Shown here in pieces: positions 17,582-25,758 of a DNA stretch of 64,000 nt (positions within the stretch are counted from its first letter, which is position 1; each line of letters starts with the position of its first letter). The DNA comes from Convivina praedatoris (lineage in GTDB: Bacteria; Bacillota; Bacilli; Lactobacillales; Lactobacillaceae), in contig NZ_CAKOET010000005.1 in NCBI RefSeq assembly GCF_933208495.1, positions 1 to 64,000 on the forward strand. The letters run 5' to 3'. The translations under genes and the position numbers were made by a program. The notes beneath the pieces are model-generated. The model saw only the letters and a program-made list of their open reading frames with translations. It had not been told where the DNA came from and made no database searches.

Positions 17582-18256
17582 ATGCGACGTTTATTTGATG
17601 AAGAGTTAGCTGATTTAGATAGTTCTTTTACAGAAATGGGTGAAATTACCGCTAAGACAATCCAGGCTGCGGTACAATCCTTTATTAATCACGACCGTGA
17701 AGGGGCTCACAAAATTATTAATAATGATTTTAAAATCAATGAGCGCGAAGCTGCTATTGAAAAAAAGTCATTTGAAATGATTGCACTTTACCAACCGGTT
17801 ACAACTGACTTGCGTGAAATTGTTACTATCTTAAAAGCAGTTTCAGTTCTGGAACGGATGGGTGATCAAGCTCGGAATATTGCGACTTCAACAATTCGAG
17901 TGAAGGGTACCAAGCACATTAAAAAGGTTGAAGAGCAACTAGGTGAAATGGGTGAGTTAGTCGCTCAAATGGTTTCTGAAGTGATGTCTTATTACGTTCA
18001 AAACGAGGCCTTAGGGGCTGAAACAATTGCTGCTAAAAACCATGAGTTATCGAATAATGCTGCTCAAGTGCGAACTGATTCAGTCAATGCCATGAAAGAA
18101 GATGCTCAATTAGTTGATTCAGCGGCCGATTATTTGGTTATCGCTGGATATATTAAGCGTATTGGCGATTATACGACCGATATTGCTGAATGGATTGTTT
18201 ATAAGCGGACTGGAAAAATTATTGAATTAAATCCTGGTTATAACTACTTTATTTAG
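17582..18256 (+). CDS. phoU: phosphate transport accessory protein PhoU
   Basis: Regulator of phosphate uptake. Two PhoU helical repeats, with RRLFDEELADLDSSFTEMG at the start and LERMGDQARNIATS and IKRIGDYTTDIAEW as the metal-binding E/D motifs of each half. 224 aa. GAGAGGTAATAG precedes the ATG. Last gene of the pst operon; no PhoP/PhoR genes are seen in the window. Confidence 0.95.
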   Translation: MRRLFDEELADLDSSFTEMGEITAKTIQAAVQSFINHDREGAHKIINNDFKINEREAAIEKKSFEMIALYQPVTTDLREIVTILKAVSVLERMGDQARNIATSTIRVKGTKHIKKVEEQLGEMGELVAQMVSEVMSYYVQNEALGAETIAAKNHELSNNAAQVRTDSVNAMKEDAQLVDSAADYLVIAGYIKRIGDYTTDIAEWIVYKRTGKIIELNPGYNYFI

Positions 18257-18259
18257 TCT

Positions 18260-18284
18260 AAAGTGCCCTTCGGGGGCTTTTTTT
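18260..18284 (+). terminator. terminator of the pst-phoU operon
   Basis: AAAGTGCCC, loop TTCG, GGGGCTTTTTTT. Confidence 0.88.
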
Positions 18285-18318
18285 ATTTATGGGCTTATTT
18301 TCGTGACTTGACTGAATT

Positions 18319-18327
18319 TGCTATAAT
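18319..18327 (+). promoter_or_regulatory. extended -10 promoter of the YvlD-hprK operon
   Basis: TGC followed by TATAAT, 58 bases before the next gene. The TTGACT at 18308 is too close to be its -35 box, so the element probably works as an extended -10. Confidence 0.6.
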
Positions 18328-18384
18328 AGTAATATCAACGGGTCATAGCTAAAAAGTTTCGACCTGTTTATATCCGGAGGTAAG

Positions 18385-18741
18385 ATGCGTTTTATTACTA
18401 ATGTAATTATTAATATGGCTGTTTTTTTAGCCTGTTCGATGCTCTTTCCAGTTGGTTTTCAACTAGCCGACATGCTGACAGCCTTAGTAGCTGCTATATT
18501 ATTAGCTACTTTAAACATTATCCTTAAACCAATTTTATTTGTTTTATCTTTACCAATTTTAGTGCTCACTTTTGGACTATTTACAATCGTGATTAATACA
18601 ATTTTGCTAGAGATAACAGCTCATCTGTTAAATGGATTTGCATTTACTAATTTTGGTTGGGCAATGTTAGTGGCAATTATTTTAGCCGGTGTTAATTTTA
18701 TTTTTAATGACCGAAGTAAGTTAAAGATTGAGAGATATTAA
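18385..18741 (+). CDS. YvlD-like membrane protein (phage holin 4 superfamily name)
   Basis: 118 aa with four membrane helices, MRFITNVIINMAVFLACSMLFPVGFQLADMLTALVAA. The family is called phage_holin_4_2 but is a widespread chromosomal protein beside hprK, as here, and not a sign of a prophage. CGGAGG precedes the ATG. The stop overlaps no gene; hprK starts two bases later. Function unknown. Confidence 0.88.
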   Translation: MRFITNVIINMAVFLACSMLFPVGFQLADMLTALVAAILLATLNIILKPILFVLSLPILVLTFGLFTIVINTILLEITAHLLNGFAFTNFGWAMLVAIILAGVNFIFNDRSKLKIERY

Positions 18742-18742
18742 G

Positions 18743-19714
18743 ATGGCACAAAATTCAGTGACCGTTAGAGAATTAGTTAATAATACCCGTTTGAAGATTG
18801 TTGCGGGAAAAGAATATTTGGATCGACCAATTACGACTTCTGATATTAGCCGACCAGGATTGGAAATGACTGGGTATTTTAATTACTATGCTCCTGAGCG
18901 AGTTCAGTTATTAGGAATTACAGAAACCTCATTTTCAACACGAATGCAACATGATGAATTATTAATGGTTTATCGGAAGATGGCTAATGCGAAGACACCG
19001 GTTTTTGTGGTTTCAACTAACTTACCAATCAGTGATGAGTTAAAGCAGGCCGCTAGTGAGGCGCATATTCCGATTTTAACTACCTCGTTAACTTCTTCGC
19101 GGATTTTATCTAATATGACCTATTATCTAGGAGATCAGTTGGCCCCACGGGAAAGCGTTCATGGGGTATTAATTGATGTCCACGGAATGGGTGTTTTAAT
19201 TACTGGGGATGCTGGAATTGGCAAAACAGAGGCCGCTTTGGAACTGATTCAGCAGGGAAAAGCTCGTTTGGTAGCTGATGATCGGGTTGATATTCATCAA
19301 GAAGATGAAGAACGTTTAATTGGGGAACCAAGCGAAGTTTTGCGAAACATGATGGAAGTTCGTGGGGTTGGTATCATTGATGTGCAACAGGTGTATGGAG
19401 CTGTTTCTGTACGTTCCCATGCTTCGATTATGATTAACATCCATTTATCGAATGGACGTATTGGTGAAGAAAATTTTGACCGTTTAGGTAATGAAAATGA
19501 TTCCCTAGAAATTTTAGGTGTTAAATTAAAGCGTATGGTTGTACCGGTGACTCCTGGTCGTAACACAGCGAGTGTTATTGATGCAGCGGCGGTTAAGTTT
19601 AGGACCACTAATATGGGCTTTGATGCGCTAGAGACTTTGGAAAAGCGAATGACAGCTGAAATTAGTAAGAATGAAAAAATTGATGCAAAGGAAAAGCAAG
19701 AAAACAATGACTAA
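18743..19714 (+). CDS. hprK: HPr kinase/phosphorylase
   Basis: Phosphorylates HPr at Ser46 and so drives CcpA-dependent catabolite control. Walker A GDAGIGKTE, the K3 region VRGVGIIDV, and the N-terminal domain start TVRELVNNTRLKIVAGKEYLDRPI are all present, 323 aa. The ATG at 18743 gives MAQNSVTVREL; an upstream GTG or TTG-like start is less likely. It overlaps gpsA by 8 bases. In most lactobacilli lgt stands between these two genes, and it is absent here. Confidence 0.96.
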   Translation: MAQNSVTVRELVNNTRLKIVAGKEYLDRPITTSDISRPGLEMTGYFNYYAPERVQLLGITETSFSTRMQHDELLMVYRKMANAKTPVFVVSTNLPISDELKQAASEAHIPILTTSLTSSRILSNMTYYLGDQLAPRESVHGVLIDVHGMGVLITGDAGIGKTEAALELIQQGKARLVADDRVDIHQEDEERLIGEPSEVLRNMMEVRGVGIIDVQQVYGAVSVRSHASIMINIHLSNGRIGEENFDRLGNENDSLEILGVKLKRMVVPVTPGRNTASVIDAAAVKFRTTNMGFDALETLEKRMTAEISKNEKIDAKEKQENND

Positions 19715-20717
19715 AATTGCTGTCTTAGGGGCTGGTTCATGGGGAACTGCACTGGCCAATCGAATTGCCAGTAATGGCTTTTCAACGGTCTTATGGTCAC
19801 ACCGGGCTGAGCAAGTTGAAGAAATTAACCAAACTCATACTAATGCTGATTATTTACCTGGCACCCAACTTTATCAGGGGTTGCAGGCAACGGCTGATTT
19901 GACCGTTGCCATAGATGGAGCTGATATTATTTTAGTGGTTGTACCAACTAAGGGTATTCGTGAAGTCGCTCAAAAATTAAATAAAGTGTTATTAAATTTA
20001 CAGCATTCTGCCATTGTCGTGCATGCTACCAAGGGATTAGAAGAGGGGAGTCACAAGCGAATTTCTGAAATGTTGCTTGAGGAAATGGAGGCAAAGACTT
20101 ATACTGCTATTGCAGCTATATCTGGGCCTTCCCACGCTGAAGATGTGGTGAAAAATGATTTAACTGCGGTTTCAGTGGCTAGTCCAGACCTTAAAGCTGC
20201 GCAAGCTATCCAAGCGGTATTAGCTAGCCCAACCTTTCGACCATATACTAATCAAGATTTATTAGGGTCCGAATTAGGTGGGGCCTTAAAAAATATTATT
20301 GCGATTGGCTCAGGCATGTTAGTTGGCCTGGGATATGGCGTAAATGCCCAAGCGGCTTTGCTAACACGTGGTTTAGCGGAATTACGCCGCATTGGTGTGG
20401 CAATGGGCGCTCAGGCAGAAACATTTCTGGGACTGGCTGGTATTGGTGACTTAATTGTGACCGGTATGTCGGCTAATTCACGGAATTATCGGGCCGGCTT
20501 TGCCTTGGGACAAGGACAATCTTTACCAGAAGTCCAAGCCCAGATGGGAATGGTAATTGAAGGGGTTAATACAACTAAAGCTGTTTTTGAGTATGCCCAA
20601 CAGCTTGACCTTGAAATACCAATTACCCAGGCCATTTATCAAGTGCTCTATCAGCAAGCTGATATTAGGGCTGAAATTGAAGCTTTGATGACTCGGCCGC
20701 TAAAAAGTGAAAATTAA
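19707..20717 (+). CDS. gpsA: glycerol-3-phosphate dehydrogenase, NAD(P)-dependent
   Basis: Reduces dihydroxyacetone phosphate to sn-glycerol-3-phosphate for phospholipid synthesis. LGAGSWGTALANRIA is the dinucleotide site; SGPSHAEDV, ALKNIIAIGSGM and SRNYRAGFALGQG are conserved. 336 aa. The frame is open from 19671, but the ATG at 19707 gives the normal MTKIAVLGAGSWG start and overlaps the hprK stop. Confidence 0.97.
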   Translation: MTKIAVLGAGSWGTALANRIASNGFSTVLWSHRAEQVEEINQTHTNADYLPGTQLYQGLQATADLTVAIDGADIILVVVPTKGIREVAQKLNKVLLNLQHSAIVVHATKGLEEGSHKRISEMLLEEMEAKTYTAIAAISGPSHAEDVVKNDLTAVSVASPDLKAAQAIQAVLASPTFRPYTNQDLLGSELGGALKNIIAIGSGMLVGLGYGVNAQAALLTRGLAELRRIGVAMGAQAETFLGLAGIGDLIVTGMSANSRNYRAGFALGQGQSLPEVQAQMGMVIEGVNTTKAVFEYAQQLDLEIPITQAIYQVLYQQADIRAEIEALMTRPLKSEN

Positions 20718-20744
20718 CATACAGGTGAGAAAGTAGGATACATT

Positions 20745-21620
20745 ATGAAACCAGTGCGTAAAGCAATTATTCCGGCTGCCGGCTTGGGAACTCGTTTTTT
20801 ACCAGCAACTAAGGCCTTGGCAAAGGAAATGCTCCCAATCGTTGATACACCAACGATTGAATATATTGTTCGGGAAGCAATCGCTTCTGGAATAGAAGAT
20901 ATTGTCGTGGTTGATGGGAAATCTAAGCGGTCAATTGAGGATCATTTTGACTCCAATCCAGAATTGGAAGATAATTTAAAACAAAAAAACAAATTAGAAC
21001 TTCTAAAAGTAGTTGAAGAAACGACTGACATTAATATGTATTTCATTCGTCAGTCCCATCCTAAGGGACTAGGGGATGCAGTTTTAACTGCTAAAGACTT
21101 TATTGGTGATGAACCCTTTGTGGTTTTGTTGGGTGATGATTTAATGCAAGATGATGTGCCTTTGACCAAGCAATTGATTGATCGTTATAACCAAACTGGC
21201 GAATCAACGTTGGCCGTTATGGAGGTGCCTCATTCTCAAGTTTCTGAATATGGGGTGATTGATCCGGCGACACGGGTAACAGATGATGGCCTTTACCGGG
21301 TAAAGAGCTTTGTTGAAAAGCCCCGTCCCGAAGATGCCCCTTCTGATTTGGCTATTATTGGTCGTTATCTCCTTACGCCAGAAATCTTTGAAGAACTTGA
21401 GAAGACTAAACCTGGTAAGGGTGGAGAAGTCCAGTTGACTGATGCCATTGATTCTCTTAATGACCGTCAGCACGTTTATGCTCACGAATTTAAGGGAGAG
21501 CGTTATGATATTGGCTCAAAGATTGGTTTCTTGGAAACTAATATTGAGTTTGGCTTAAAGCATCCACAAACTAAAGACCAGTTGCGAGCCTATATTAAGG
21601 AACTAGCAGCTAAATTGTAA
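20745..21620 (+). CDS. galU: UTP-glucose-1-phosphate uridylyltransferase GalU
   Basis: Makes UDP-glucose for polysaccharide, glycolipid and galactose metabolism. The nucleotide-binding start [21 protein letters not shown] is followed by the GDD metal site, [10 protein letters not shown]. 291 aa. An AGGTGAGAAAGTAGG site precedes the ATG. Co-oriented with gpsA, 27 bases apart, and probably in the same operon. A terminator-like hairpin separates it from trxB. Confidence 0.97.
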   Translation: MKPVRKAIIPAAGLGTRFLPATKALAKEMLPIVDTPTIEYIVREAIASGIEDIVVVDGKSKRSIEDHFDSNPELEDNLKQKNKLELLKVVEETTDINMYFIRQSHPKGLGDAVLTAKDFIGDEPFVVLLGDDLMQDDVPLTKQLIDRYNQTGESTLAVMEVPHSQVSEYGVIDPATRVTDDGLYRVKSFVEKPRPEDAPSDLAIIGRYLLTPEIFEELEKTKPGKGGEVQLTDAIDSLNDRQHVYAHEFKGERYDIGSKIGFLETNIEFGLKHPQTKDQLRAYIKELAAKL

Positions 21621-21628
21621 TTGAGATG

Positions 21629-21659
21629 AAAGAGGAGGTAAGTGCAAACCTCTTTTTTT
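21629..21659 (+). terminator. terminator after galU
   Basis: AAAGAGG and CCTCTTT arms with a 13-base loop, followed by T residues. Confidence 0.72.
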
Positions 21660-21676
21660 GATAGGTGGAGTGAAAT

Positions 21677-22612
21677 ATGACGGAAATAAAACAATATGAC
21701 GTAGTAATTATTGGTGCCGGCCCTGGTGGTATGACGGCTGCCACCTATGCCTCCCGTGCTGAGCTATCTGTGGCAATGATTGATCAGGGGATTTATGGGG
21801 GACAAATGAACAATACCGCTGAGGTAGAAAACTACCCTGGTTTTGATAGTATCATGGGTCCTGATTTAGCTGAAAAAATGTATGCCTCCTCAACACAATT
21901 TGGGGCTGAATATACTTTTGGCCGAGTAACCGGCATCGAATTGCTTGATCACAACCGTAAATTAGTCCGGACTGATATGGGGGATTTAGAAGCTAAAGCA
22001 GTTATCATTGCAACCGGATCAGAACATACGCATCTCGGTGTCCCTGGTGAAGAAGCTTATCAGGGCAAGGGAGTTAGTTACTGTGCGGTTTGTGATGGAG
22101 CCTTTTTCAAGGGAGAAGATGTTGCGGTGATTGGTGGTGGCGATTCAGCAGTGGAAGAGGGACTTTACTTGGCTAATTTGGCCCGTTCGGTTACAATTAT
22201 TCACCGACATGATCAATTAAAAGCACAGCCTATTTTACAAGAACGTGCTAAGAAGAACGATAAAATTAAGTTTCTCTGGCATACTGAAGTACAGGCGATT
22301 GAAGGGGATGAACAGGAAGTTCAAAGTTTGTCCTTAATTAACAATCAAACTCAGGCTTTGAGTACCATGTCTTTTGCTGGGGTCTTTATTTACATTGGCT
22401 TAAAGCCTAATACTCAAGCATTTCTTAACTTAGATATTGTTGATCAACACGGTTGGATTCCGACTGATGAGCAGATGGCTACTAAGATTCCCGGTATTTA
22501 TGCTATCGGGGATGTACGTCAAAAGACCCTGCGTCAAATTACAACAGCGGTTGGTGATGGCGGAATTGCCGGACAAGCAGTCTATGAATATGTTAGTCAG
22601 TTAAATGATTAA
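21677..22612 (+). CDS. trxB: thioredoxin reductase TrxB
   Basis: Passes electrons from NADPH to thioredoxin. FAD site VVIIGAGPGGMTAATYASRA, NADPH site VIGGGDSAVEEGLYLA, and the redox motif YCAVCDG between them. 311 aa. The start follows AGGTGGAGTGAAAT. hprK-gpsA-galU-trxB is a usual lactobacillar order. A thioredoxin gene is at 56774. Confidence 0.97.
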   Translation: MTEIKQYDVVIIGAGPGGMTAATYASRAELSVAMIDQGIYGGQMNNTAEVENYPGFDSIMGPDLAEKMYASSTQFGAEYTFGRVTGIELLDHNRKLVRTDMGDLEAKAVIIATGSEHTHLGVPGEEAYQGKGVSYCAVCDGAFFKGEDVAVIGGGDSAVEEGLYLANLARSVTIIHRHDQLKAQPILQERAKKNDKIKFLWHTEVQAIEGDEQEVQSLSLINNQTQALSTMSFAGVFIYIGLKPNTQAFLNLDIVDQHGWIPTDEQMATKIPGIYAIGDVRQKTLRQITTAVGDGGIAGQAVYEYVSQLND

Positions 22613-22620
22613 TGATAATA

Positions 22621-22654
22621 AAAAAAGCAGTTGCCAGATGGCAACTGCTTTTTT
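22621..22654. terminator. bidirectional terminator between trxB and the VOC gene
   Basis: AAAAAAGCAGTTGCC, loop AGAT, GGCAACTGCTTTTTT: a perfect 15-base stem serving both convergent genes. Confidence 0.93.
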
Positions 22655-22663
22655 ACTGAAGAT

Positions 22664-23059
22664 TTATTTAACGATTTCGCAAAATTCTACGATAACGCCA
22701 TCAGGACCTTGGACATTGAAAAACTTAATGCCTTTATCCCAGAATGGTAAATGTTGAACTTCTGAATCGATTAAATCAAAACCTTCTGCCTTAGCGGCCT
22801 TAAAAGCAGCATCAGCGTCAGTAGTATTCATTGAAATGTGGTTGATAGCACCGGCTTTACCAGCGACTTCATCAGCCTGCCAAGTTTCAATTACAAGGTG
22901 ATTACGCTTCATGAAAATCACCTTACCCACTGGGAAATCACCTGTTTTTTCAAAGCCAAGTGATTGCCAAAAGGCTTCCGCTTGCTTTAAATCTTTGGTT
23001 GGAATTCCAATGTGTTGAACATCATCAAAATAATCTGTAAAAGCCATATTATCAATCAT
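22664..23059 (-). CDS. VOC (glyoxalase/bleomycin-resistance) family protein
   Basis: 131 aa with two beta-alpha-beta-beta-beta units typical of the VOC fold: VQHIGIPTKDLKQAEAFWQSLGFEK and HISMNTTDADAAFKAAKAEGFDL...GPDGVIVEFCEI. Metal ligands of the family (first His in HIGIP, last Glu in VEFCE) are seen. It could be a glyoxalase or another VOC enzyme; I cannot tell the substrate. An ATG 12 bases downstream (23047) is also possible. Third gene of the mannitol dehydrogenase operon. Confidence 0.87.
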   Translation of the reverse strand: MIDNMAFTDYFDDVQHIGIPTKDLKQAEAFWQSLGFEKTGDFPVGKVIFMKRNHLVIETWQADEVAGKAGAINHISMNTTDADAAFKAAKAEGFDLIDSEVQHLPFWDKGIKFFNVQGPDGVIVEFCEIVK

Positions 23060-23104
23060 GTAGCCAATTTATCATTAACTACATACTCCTTTCAAATACC
23101 TAAA

Positions 23105-23821
23105 TTAATTTTCAACGGAAATTGCTTGGTGCTTTAACTTAGGGAAGATGCTCTTATCTGCCCAACCAGTGATATTTCCCTGCAATAAGAATGCAAAAAT
23201 GGTACCTAGTCCATAATTACTAAAGTCTGGATAAACAATCAAAGCAATGATACCGATAATGGTTGGTGGAATGTAAGAAACCCACATGGCAATTCCGGCA
23301 TTTCCATTGAAATATTTAAAACGTAAAATCTGCATTAAATCATCAGCAGGATGGAGAACAATATTAACACGTTGGTAGATAGAAATAGCAATCGCAATGA
23401 GGGCTACCCCTGTAAAGTTAAGGAGAACATATAAGATGTCCATACCCCAACCATGGGCCTCGGGTAAAATATTGGCAAATGCAGTGGCAAAGATACTAAT
23501 CAAAGCTGAAAAAGGCACCATGAAAGCTAAGTTTCCCAGGAACCGTTTCCAATCTAGCCGACGCTCTAACACCATGTTTAAGATTGCAACCAACATACCA
23601 ACTACGAAGAAGACAATCGATAGGGTGCCAGGCTTACCGCCTAGGAAAGAAACATTCCAACCGTTTTGGGCGGCAGTCCAGTAGGCTGATCCTAGAAAAG
23701 CAGGATGAATCTTTTGGCTAGTAACAATGGTTAAAACATTTCCCATTGAGTTAATAACTAGGGAAAAAGCAAAGAAAGCTAGGGAGGAACCCCACGACAT
23801 GGTGCGGGCACTTTTCTTCAT
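23105..23821 (-). CDS. YczE/YitT-like integral membrane protein
   Basis: 238 aa, about six membrane helices: residues 13-35, 65-87, 93-119, 126-150, 177-198 and 205-222. The ...GSAYWTAAQNGWN...PGTLSIVFFVVGMLVAI pattern resembles the YczE/YyaS/YitT group. It starts two bases after the mannitol dehydrogenase stop with GAGGC upstream, so the two are coupled. A role in moving the polyol or its sugar is possible but not shown by the sequence. Confidence 0.7.
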   Translation of the reverse strand: MKKSARTMSWGSSLAFFAFSLVINSMGNVLTIVTSQKIHPAFLGSAYWTAAQNGWNVSFLGGKPGTLSIVFFVVGMLVAILNMVLERRLDWKRFLGNLAFMVPFSALISIFATAFANILPEAHGWGMDILYVLLNFTGVALIAIAISIYQRVNIVLHPADDLMQILRFKYFNGNAGIAMWVSYIPPTIIGIIALIVYPDFSNYGLGTIFAFLLQGNITGWADKSIFPKLKHQAISVEN

Positions 23822-23823
23822 GA

Positions 23824-24840
23824 TTATGCCTCTTCGCCGCCAACCTTAACAACAGCCTTAGAAACAACACCAAGACGGCCATTTACAAAGTCATCAACTT
23901 GCTTGTAATCCAATTCGTGAGACATCAAAGGCTTAACGTTAAGCTTACCAGATGAAAGCAAAGCTAATGAATCTTCAAAAGCGTTAGGGTTGATGAATGA
24001 ACCTTGGATAGTAAGCTCCTTTTGGAAGACTTCATAGGTGTTCATTTCAAATTTGGCATCGGGACCACCAACACCAAACATCAATACTTGACCACCACGA
24101 GCAGCTGACTCGATGGCCATTTCTTGGGTTTGTGGCAAACCAACGGCTTCGATGACAACGTCGTATTCACCAGTAGGTACTTGATCACCCTTAGCAGTGT
24201 TGAAAGTGTTCTGGGCACCAAATAATTCCTTGTTCATTGCCAACTTTTCATCAACGATACCAGCCAAATCAACTTGGTGAATACCGTAAGCTTGTAAGAT
24301 TTGAACGAAAAGTTCACCCATGAATCCGTCACCAATTACCAAAGCCTTTTGGTATGGTGATGGCTTAAGCAACTTGATACCGTGCACGGCACATGAGATT
24401 GGTTCAACAATTGCAGCTGACTTCAAATCAACGTTGTCAGGAATTGGGTAAACAACTGAAGCTGGAGCAGTGAAGAATTCTTCAAAACCACCGTTACGTG
24501 TAACACCAACTGCTGAAAGGTTCTCACAAAGTTCAGGACGGGCAGTGTGGCAATACTTACATTCACCACAGTAGATGTTAGGGTCAACAGTAACACGGTC
24601 GCCAACCTTTACGTTAGTAACGGCTGAACCGATTTCTTTAACAACCCCTGAGTTTTCGTGGCCCAATACGATTGGTGGAACAGCATCAGCTGAACCAGGC
24701 AAACCAGCATATAGGGCGTGGTCAGTACCACAGATACCAGCAAAGGCAGTGTGAATCAATACCTCGTTGGGCTTTACTTCGGGCTTAGCAATATCTTGAA
24801 CTTCAAGTTGCTTCTTACCAGTTAAAACAAGTGCTTCCAT
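23824..24840 (-). CDS. mdh: mannitol 2-dehydrogenase, zinc-dependent
   Basis: Medium-chain dehydrogenase that reduces fructose to mannitol with NAD(P)H, a redox sink of heterofermentative bacteria. 338 aa. The N-terminus MEALVLTGKKQLEVQDI, GHENSGVVKEIG, VGVTRNGGFEEFFTAPASVV and the C-terminus KAVVKVGGEEA resemble from memory the Leuconostoc enzyme. Catalytic zinc Cys in AGICGTDHALYAG; structural zinc Cys in CGECKYCHTARPELC. Codon use favours AAG, AAC and GGT, like tig, which suggests high expression. AAGGAG precedes the ATG. Sorbitol or another polyol remains possible. Confidence 0.87.
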   Translation of the reverse strand: MEALVLTGKKQLEVQDIAKPEVKPNEVLIHTAFAGICGTDHALYAGLPGSADAVPPIVLGHENSGVVKEIGSAVTNVKVGDRVTVDPNIYCGECKYCHTARPELCENLSAVGVTRNGGFEEFFTAPASVVYPIPDNVDLKSAAIVEPISCAVHGIKLLKPSPYQKALVIGDGFMGELFVQILQAYGIHQVDLAGIVDEKLAMNKELFGAQNTFNTAKGDQVPTGEYDVVIEAVGLPQTQEMAIESAARGGQVLMFGVGGPDAKFEMNTYEVFQKELTIQGSFINPNAFEDSLALLSSGKLNVKPLMSHELDYKQVDDFVNGRLGVVSKAVVKVGGEEA

Positions 24841-24885
24841 GAAGACTTCTCCTTTTCAAATCCTTAGTTTTAAGATGCAACGTCT

Positions 24886-24914
24886 ATGTTAAACCGGTAA
24901 CAATGGTGTGTCAA
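24886..24914 (-). promoter_or_regulatory. mdh promoter
   Basis: On the minus strand, TTGACA (24914-24909), a 17-base spacer and TAACAT (24891-24886). A-T rich DNA (24915-25000) lies upstream. Confidence 0.72.
24887..24902. promoter_or_regulatory. inverted repeat over the mdh promoter, possible operator
   Basis: TGTTAAACCGGTAACA: arms TGTTA and TAACA around AACCGG. It covers the -10 box and part of the spacer. It resembles, but does not match, a CcpA cre site (the CG is off centre). Confidence 0.45.
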
Positions 24915-25111
24915 CTGCCATTTAAATTTTTTAAAAAATAAGCAATACTTTGTTATTAAAAATACATATAAAAAGGCTTGATTTCACTAGATTATGGCTA
25001 CTAAAAGCTTTAACTTTGATTGGTAATTGATAAGGTATAATAAATGTTACTAAGTGATGGTTGCGATACTTTGTGATTTACATGTTAATAATAGTAGGAA
25101 AGGAGTTAAAT

Positions 25112-25687
25112 ATGCTGTTTGAACGAGAAATTATGGCCGATCCCTTAAACGCTGAATTTACTAAAAAAGGTTGGCATCCGGTTTATTGGATTGATAAATC
25201 GGCGCGCATTCTAATTGTTGGCCAAGCACCAGGACGTAAGGTTCAAGATACTGGGATTATGTGGAATGATGCCAGTGGGGATCGTTTACGGGAATGGTTA
25301 GGAGTCGATTGTGATACTTTTTATCATTCGGGCTTGTTTGCCGTTTTACCAATGGATTGCTACTATCCTGGCAAAGCTAGTAGTGGGGATAAACCGCCAC
25401 GCAAGGAATTTGCTGAGCAGTGGCATGCCCGCATGTTAGCTAAAATGCCGGACATCCAACTAACAATTTTGATTGGTTCTTACGCACAACGTTATTATTT
25501 AGGACTTTCTCGTCAGAATCGGATTACTGATGTCATCCAAAACTACCAAAGCTATTTGCCAAAATATCTGCCCATTGTACATCCCTCACCGCGTAATAAT
25601 ATTTGGTTAAAACGCAATCCATGGTTTGAACAAGACGTGATTCCTGAATTACAAAAAAGGGTGCAAGCAATTATGAAAGAAAGCTAA
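25112..25687 (+). CDS. uracil-DNA glycosylase superfamily protein
   Basis: 191 aa. LIVGQAPGRKVQDTGIMWNDASGDRLREWLG is a UDG-superfamily active-site start, and IVHPSPRNN is the second motif. The protein is a group of its own, unlike Ung (motif GQDPYH). The role is likely DNA uracil repair or a related, uncharacterised base excision. The ATG at 25112 follows AAAGGAG; the frame is open from 25061. Confidence 0.83.
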   Translation: MLFEREIMADPLNAEFTKKGWHPVYWIDKSARILIVGQAPGRKVQDTGIMWNDASGDRLREWLGVDCDTFYHSGLFAVLPMDCYYPGKASSGDKPPRKEFAEQWHARMLAKMPDIQLTILIGSYAQRYYLGLSRQNRITDVIQNYQSYLPKYLPIVHPSPRNNIWLKRNPWFEQDVIPELQKRVQAIMKES

Positions 25688-25758
25688 GTTTTTTAGTATG
25701 TTACTTTTTTAATTGGTAAAATGTTAATTAGAATAACAATAACTAGGAGGAATAATAA

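Noticed and set aside
18385-18741. Prophage remnant based on the phage holin family name
   Set aside because: The YvlD-type family is chromosomal and next to hprK; no other phage genes are nearby.
19297-19707. Long open frame on the minus strand inside hprK
   Set aside because: Shadow of the hprK coding frame, with no ribosome site or recognisable protein.
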